A stretch of DNA of 64,000 nt from the NCBI GenBank assembly GCA_001600875.1, contig BCLD01000016.1:107502-171501 (forward strand), in the 5' to 3' direction. Under the pieces are notes generated by a model. That model was not told where the DNA came from, did no database searches, and saw nothing but the letters and a program-made list of their open reading frames with translations. This DNA is from Solicoccozyma terricola (Eukaryota > Basidiomycota > Tremellomycetes > Filobasidiales > Piskurozymaceae). The position numbers and the translations under genes are program-made. This document shows positions 58,623-64,000 of the stretch, one piece after another (within the stretch, counting starts at the first letter, position 1; each line of letters begins with the position of its first letter).

Positions 58623-59663
58623 TGTTTATGTCTCGGCGTAGAAGTCTCTGTGGTCCGGTTCGTTGTATATGAAGTTGAAAGAAATAAATTCTGTTTCGAG
58701 GTGGATTGGTTCTCAGGCACAGCGAGTCGTCCACGTGGTCGAAACCACCACAAATCGGCATCGAGTTGGACCGTCCTCTTCGTTTATTCCACACCAACAC
58801 CATCATGTCAAACACAAAGCAACGCAAGCCCAACCAGCTTCCAGAAGATCCCCCATGTACCCTCTTCACCATCACACAATATGAGTGTAGTCCATCGAAT
58901 GGAAAAATCACTTGCTGGCCGCTGGAGAGGGTTTTCAGGCAGTGAGAGCTGAGATCGCTGGGATTCCAGAATGTGCATATATGTACTGATAGATTCCGAA
59001 CCCTGCGATAGGTGCGGAAAAAATGCTCCAGCTATTGAAGTGACATCATATGTGTCGCCGTCTGATGACGATCCTGATAAGCCGAAGATCTCACCTGACG
59101 TCCTGTGAGAAGACAATGGAGGCCCCTGGATCGTGAGAGACCGTGCTGATTCAAGGCTGGGGAATGTCGTAGAGAAAATCCACCTCGGGGCAGACTCTGG
59201 TCTGATCTATCACTAGAAGATAGAAGACCCGAAATCAAATGAGGCGAAGTATAGTCTGCGCACGGCGATACTTGGAAATCAAATCTAGCCGCTGTTCCAA
59301 ACTGACTGCGAGGAAATACTAGGCGGTAGCGTCAATACCTCGAAGGACCTCCGCATAACACGCAATAGGGGTACTTGAATACCTTCGACACAATGCCTAG
59401 TCCTGGGCTAGTCCCGAATGCATGATCGAATTAGGCGTGTGTGCCGCCAATCCGTGCCGTTTCGACAACTCTTCCATAATGACAGTCATCAGGCGTCTGA
59501 TAAGACTAGGTGTAATACGCAGTGTACCTGTCCTACGACTAGCAGTTTCTACCTATGCAACTGTCCTCACAAATGCATGATACCACAGCGAGCACTTGGC
59601 GGAAAAGCAAAAGCATACGTTCCAATTGATGTTACGGCATGATACATCCTTCTGGCCCTACGT
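58623..59663. other. Intergenic between convergent genes
   Basis: About 1 kb between the dehydrogenase stop and the SPF1 stop. Several small frames exist but none resembles a protein family, and I found no tRNA or repeat. Confidence 0.5.
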
Positions 59664-62600
59664 CTACCCGACCTTCTTCACACGCTGTTTGACATCCTCA
59701 TTCGTGGGCACTACTTCAGCCACCTTCTTTTCTTCAATCACCTTGGGTTTAAGGAGTGCGTCCTTCGCCTCCTGGATTCTCCTCGCTTCCCTCCTCTCTC
59801 GTCCTCGAGTAACAATCTCAGCAGGTTCGAGTGAGGCGAAAAAGTACTTGGACCCAGCGTGAACGATGTAGCAACCAACAAAATCGATGATCATGGACGC
59901 GGTGAGGCGGACTCGGAACTGTGGGTTTGACGACAAGGTCAGCATTGTCCACCGCGTTCACTACAGGACCCCTAAGATACACTCACAGCATTGGTCATCT
60001 TGTAAAGCTGCAACCACTCGTTCAAGTCGGGGAAGAACTCGGTAGCACCAGCGTAAGCTACAGCACTAGCACCGAGAAGTCCATAGTAAAGCGGCTTGTT
60101 CTCGACGATACCCTCGCGGAATGGTCTGCCTTGGAAGTTGATGACGAAAGTAGACACCTGCTGGCTGAGACCCAGGAGGTAGATGGCGGTATTGAGCAGA
60201 GTTGGAGAGTATTTGGCGTCAATATCGACAATTCCTCGGCTGGAAATGGAACAAGCATAGGCCATCAGCGAATGAGGGTTTTCATCGACAAGACATAAAC
60301 TCACTCATGACCGGCCTTTGCCAAGTTCGTGATGTATACGAGAGTACCAATGTGGATGGCAAATTGCCCAAGAATGGACAGCAAGACATATAAGCAGAGG
60401 ATCGATGCGAGAGGGCGCTCCCGGGAAAGCGCTTCGACAGGCTGGCAGTACTCATTACATTAGTTTCCACAGTGTGGTCGGATAATGCAGGTACGGCTCA
60501 CCTTTGCGCGAGAGATACAGAAGAAGCAGACGCTCATCATCATACCAGTGATCGTGACCTGGTAGTCACCGAACTTGATACCATCGAGATACTGCACACT
60601 GAGGGAGTATGCTGTGATGAGAGCGTTCAAGCCGAGAATGAGGAACATCTGCGTCGTAGCTACAAGTGTACACCGCCCCTGACGAATGATGTTGGTGACT
60701 GAAGGGTGCGAAGATTAGCTTGAGATCTGAGTGTGATGGAAAAACGAGCTCACCTGCGGCTACGTTGGACAGCTTGGAAGTGAATGGAGCAGCGCACGAA
60801 GCATCACCCAACTTGATCTTTGGCACTTCGCTTTCTTCGTCGAGATCAGCGAGCTTGCTAGTGATAGAAGCCAGGTCGAACTGGGAGACAGTGGCGGCAT
60901 TCAGTACAGTACGCTACTCGTCGAGTTTTAGTTCATGACCCACCTTCTCCATCGGATTCTTCTTCCTGGCTATGTGCATGTTGGCGGCTGCAGCTTTTTG
61001 AGTCTCCACAAGCTCCGGGTAAATATCTCGAAGAGCGACGGGAACAGGCGGCGGCGGTTGATTGAACCTCGCAGAGATTTTGCACTGCTGCTCGTAAACC
61101 GACTTCAATCGCTGGTTCTTTTGGTTCTCGGCAATAGCCTTGAGGTCCTCTGGTGACCCATCGAGCAATGCGACACCAACGTGTGCCTGTTTCAGCGCGC
61201 CGACATCATTGGTACCGTCACCAGCCATGAGCGTGGTGTAACCAAGTTCTCGAAGGGTCGTCAGAATGAACTCCTTGTGCGCAGGCGAGACACGAGAATA
61301 CACCCAGGTGTGCTGAACGAGCTGAATCCAACTGGGGCGGTGTTGATATTGCTTGAGAGCGGCGCCGGTGATGCAGATGTCGTATTCGTCAAAGATGGCC
61401 TGGTCAAACGGTTCACTGGGGTTTACAGGAATGATTTTAGTCTCGTCGACGCTTCGCCAAACGAGATCTGTGGAGCAAAACCGAGTTAGGACATTACAAA
61501 GAAAGGCAATCACAACGCAATCAGGACTTGCCCTCGTCATTTGTGGCGCCCTCCTTGAGGTCCAAAATCATGACGTCTCGGTCTACGATCTCTACGTCTC
61601 TGGCAACATGAACAGCAGTCAGGGGGTTGTCGCCGGTGATCATGATGCACTGAAAGGTTGTGAGGTCAGTAAAGGCGACAAAGGAACGTCTTGTTTTTCA
61701 ACCTACTCGATGCGATGAATCGTTCAACATCTTCAATGTAGCTACAGCGTCGGGCTTGAGTGGGCAATGGAAGACCAAAAAGCCGGCGAATTCGAGGCCA
61801 CTTTCCACCTTGTCACGGGTTACGTCATTGATCTGGACCAAGAGAGTATCAGCCAAACTGGAAAATCTCATGCTGCTCGCCATAAACTCACCTTGTCCGA
61901 CGTGACATCCATCGTCTTGATACCGAGAGCAAGCACACGCGAACCTCGTCGGGTAAAGTACTTGTACGTTTCATCATAGTGTTCCGGGATGTGAGAGTAC
62001 ATGCCTTTCAAGGTCTCTGGTGCACCCTTGACGGCGGCGATGGTCTTTCGGCCGTGGCTGTCGGTGGCCGCAGACAAGGTTGACATGCGCTTGAGTGTGG
62101 AAGAAAATTGGAAACGACGGCGGATATTGATTTGAGCCGCATGTGACGCGGACTTGGTGGAGGGAGTGATGTTGTCGCCTATTGTGAGGAGCAAGTGATC
62201 AGAGGAGATGATGACCAAAGGCTAAATGGCAGAACCCACCTTTGGTGATCTTCCACTCAAGTGCCTCGAGAGTAGTCCTTTCCATCGGGTCTCCAACAAT
62301 CATGCCGTCGTCCAAGAGAACAAGGGCATGAGCGGATGCAAGGGTGAGAACGGTTTCCTTCGGGCAATCCTTGACATTGACGAGCTCTTTGGGATTTGAT
62401 GGGCTGGCGGTATGAACACACGTCAACACCTTGAACTTTGACGGAGGAGGCACCCGTCAAAGGCGCTGGCTCACCTGATACCAGCCACACCCTCAACAAC
62501 GAGATCCTCTCCAGTGATCGTACCGGTCTTATCGAAGCAACAGATGTCGACACGACCGGCAAGCGGGATACGGAATGGCTCGGTGCAGAAGATGGCTATG

Positions 62601-64000
62601 TAAGGGTGGGGTGACAGGTTAGGACGTGAATCACATTCATGTTCGGATTCAGCAAAGAACTCACCATATTTGCTCAGCGCGACCAATGACGCGTTGACAG
62701 CGAGGGACAACTCCATTGGCAACTCGGGTGGGACAACAGAGGTCAAGACGAGGATGACATCCAACAACAATTTCCCCTTTGCCATGTCCTTCTTTCGACC
62801 TTTTTAATATGGGGCAGAGCGCAGATTAGAAAAAAGATGGGCGCCCGCAGGATCTTCCCCGAATCGGTCATCCACTCACCCTCAACCCAAACGTAAGTAC
62901 TAGCAGCGATAGCGAAAATCAACAAGAACCCAATGAAGATGAAGCTCTCGAGGTTATTTGCGGATACACGTTCAGTGGAAAAGATCATAGTTCGAACTAG
63001 CTGCCCTTGAGTCGTACCGAACCCTGTCCTAAGCACGAGTGCGAGACATCCATCGTCGGGAGCTGCCAGGGTGAAAGAAGATGAGCATGCGAGATTTTCC
63101 AAAGTTCCCCCCCCCTCCCCCCGGGCAGGGCGCCACGCCCTACTCACTCGAGATATCCTTGGCGTGGATTGCTGCACCTTTAGAAACCTGAATAGCCTTT
63201 GTTCCACTGAAAAGTACACTATTCCTATCCGCTCCATTGATATCGAGAATATCCTTCCCGTCCCTCAATTGCACAGATTCCTTGAGAAGAGGAGTTGATT
63301 CACCGGATAACATGGCTTCGTTGACGATGCAGGTTCCTCTAAGGAGGAGGAGGGGGGGGGGGGGGGGAGAGTCGGGTTTGGTACGGACTGTGTTTGGGGA
63401 GGGGGGCGCCGCCGGGGGGGGGGGGGGGNNNNNNNNNNNNNNNNNNNNNNNNNNNNNNNNNNNNNNNNNNNNNNNNNNNNNNNNNNNNGGGGGGGGGTCC
63501 ATTAGAACTCGGGATGTCAATCGTTGAAAGCTGGGTGAACCAAAACCTCACCAATGCTAACGAGATCTCCTGGAACAAGATCTTCGGTACTGGACTCTGA
63601 CCATTTACCATCACGATATACGTTGATTGGGTAAGGTTGAATACTCATCGTCCTAAACTCTGTAAGAGTTTTCACGCGCTGTGAACGATAAAGTCGCGAG
63701 TTTTTTTCAGTTCCTCTTCAGCAGCAGCCTCCCCGCCCACCTTTCCCCAATGCAACTCACTTGAAAAACAACGGTACATTCAAAAACAACCAACATAAAC
63801 CCCGTAAACAAGGAATAATACCAATAATCATCCAAACACCATAACGCGACACAAAATATCTGAAAGACAAAAAACGGAGCAACAGCGTGTTCTGCGAATA
63901 ATTCAGTGAAATTCGGGATCGGAATTGAACATAAATTGGGACCGAATTGAGATTTCAACGAGTTTACGGATTGATGTTGTGATGATGATGATGTAGTGGT
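59664..64000 (-). CDS. SPF1: P5A-type ATPase Spf1, 5' end beyond the window
   Basis: ER P5A ATPase; the family extracts misinserted transmembrane helices. The N-terminal part is cut by the right edge. Visible pieces include [58 protein letters not shown] and [20 protein letters not shown]. The P5A signature [19 protein letters not shown] follows. Also present are [20 protein letters not shown] (phosphorylated Asp in DKTGT), [20 protein letters not shown] and [20 protein letters not shown]. Then [40 protein letters not shown] and C-terminal helices such as [17 protein letters not shown] and [20 protein letters not shown]. It ends in a charged tail at 59664. A 60-N gap (63429-63488) falls in an intron, not in an exon. 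More than a dozen introns are used. Confidence 0.92.
63429..63488. other. Assembly gap of N
   Basis: Sixty undetermined bases flanked by G tracts, inside an intron of SPF1. Confidence 0.95.

Noticed and set aside
59418..59642. Cys-rich short frame in the spacer before SPF1
   Set aside because: Short, unspliced, no repeated Cys pattern of a known fold and no supporting context.

Overview
This is nuclear DNA of a fungus. The proteins read best as basidiomycete, and the very short, very frequent GT-AG introns (donors mostly GTGAGT, branch-like CTAAC/CTGAC) suggest a Tremellomycete-like yeast. That lineage call is inference; no rRNA or marker gene is present to fix it. Almost every gene is split, and many reading frames had to be rebuilt by joining short exons by hand. 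I see no mobile element, CRISPR array, rRNA or convincing tRNA.

Layout, left to right. 0.5-9.6 kb holds three plus-strand genes: a NIPA/DUF803-type magnesium transporter, an M24B aminopeptidase P with a likely mitochondrial leader, and a DGAT2-type diacylglycerol acyltransferase. 9.6-25.7 kb is less conserved: a doubtful ORF, an Mpv17/PMP22 membrane protein (minus), two low-complexity hypothetical genes (plus), a long coiled-coil membrane protein (minus), a possible tiny spliced gene (minus) and a coiled-coil hypothetical gene (plus). 25.7-34 kb carries ribosomal protein L20, dynactin p150-Glued and Vps74/GOLPH3 (all plus). 34.3-45.3 kb is a run of six minus-strand genes: a HIT hydrolase, an alpha/beta hydrolase, COP9 signalosome CSN5, a mitoferrin-type carrier, the SNARE Bos1 and a hypoxanthine/xanthine phosphoribosyltransferase. 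Then come FAP1/NFX1 (plus), proteasome alpha2 (minus) and alpha3 (plus) head to head, a BMT5-like rRNA methyltransferase (minus) head to head with an acyl-CoA dehydrogenase (plus), and the P5A ATPase SPF1 (minus), whose 5' end lies beyond the right edge.

Most of this is housekeeping gene content and no gene cluster for a single pathway is evident. The two divergent pairs (alpha2/alpha3; BMT5-like/acyl-CoA dehydrogenase) share short intergenic promoters, and the second contains four copies of an ACTTTCACGTG element.

The unusual signals lie in gene architecture rather than gene content. There are extremely small exons (5, 13, 13, 20 and 21 nt) that are needed to restore conserved protein motifs. 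There are also long C/G homopolymers, mostly inside introns and more often C on the coding strand. All undetermined bases (N) fall in or beside such tracts, so tract lengths and a few junctions may be assembly-limited.
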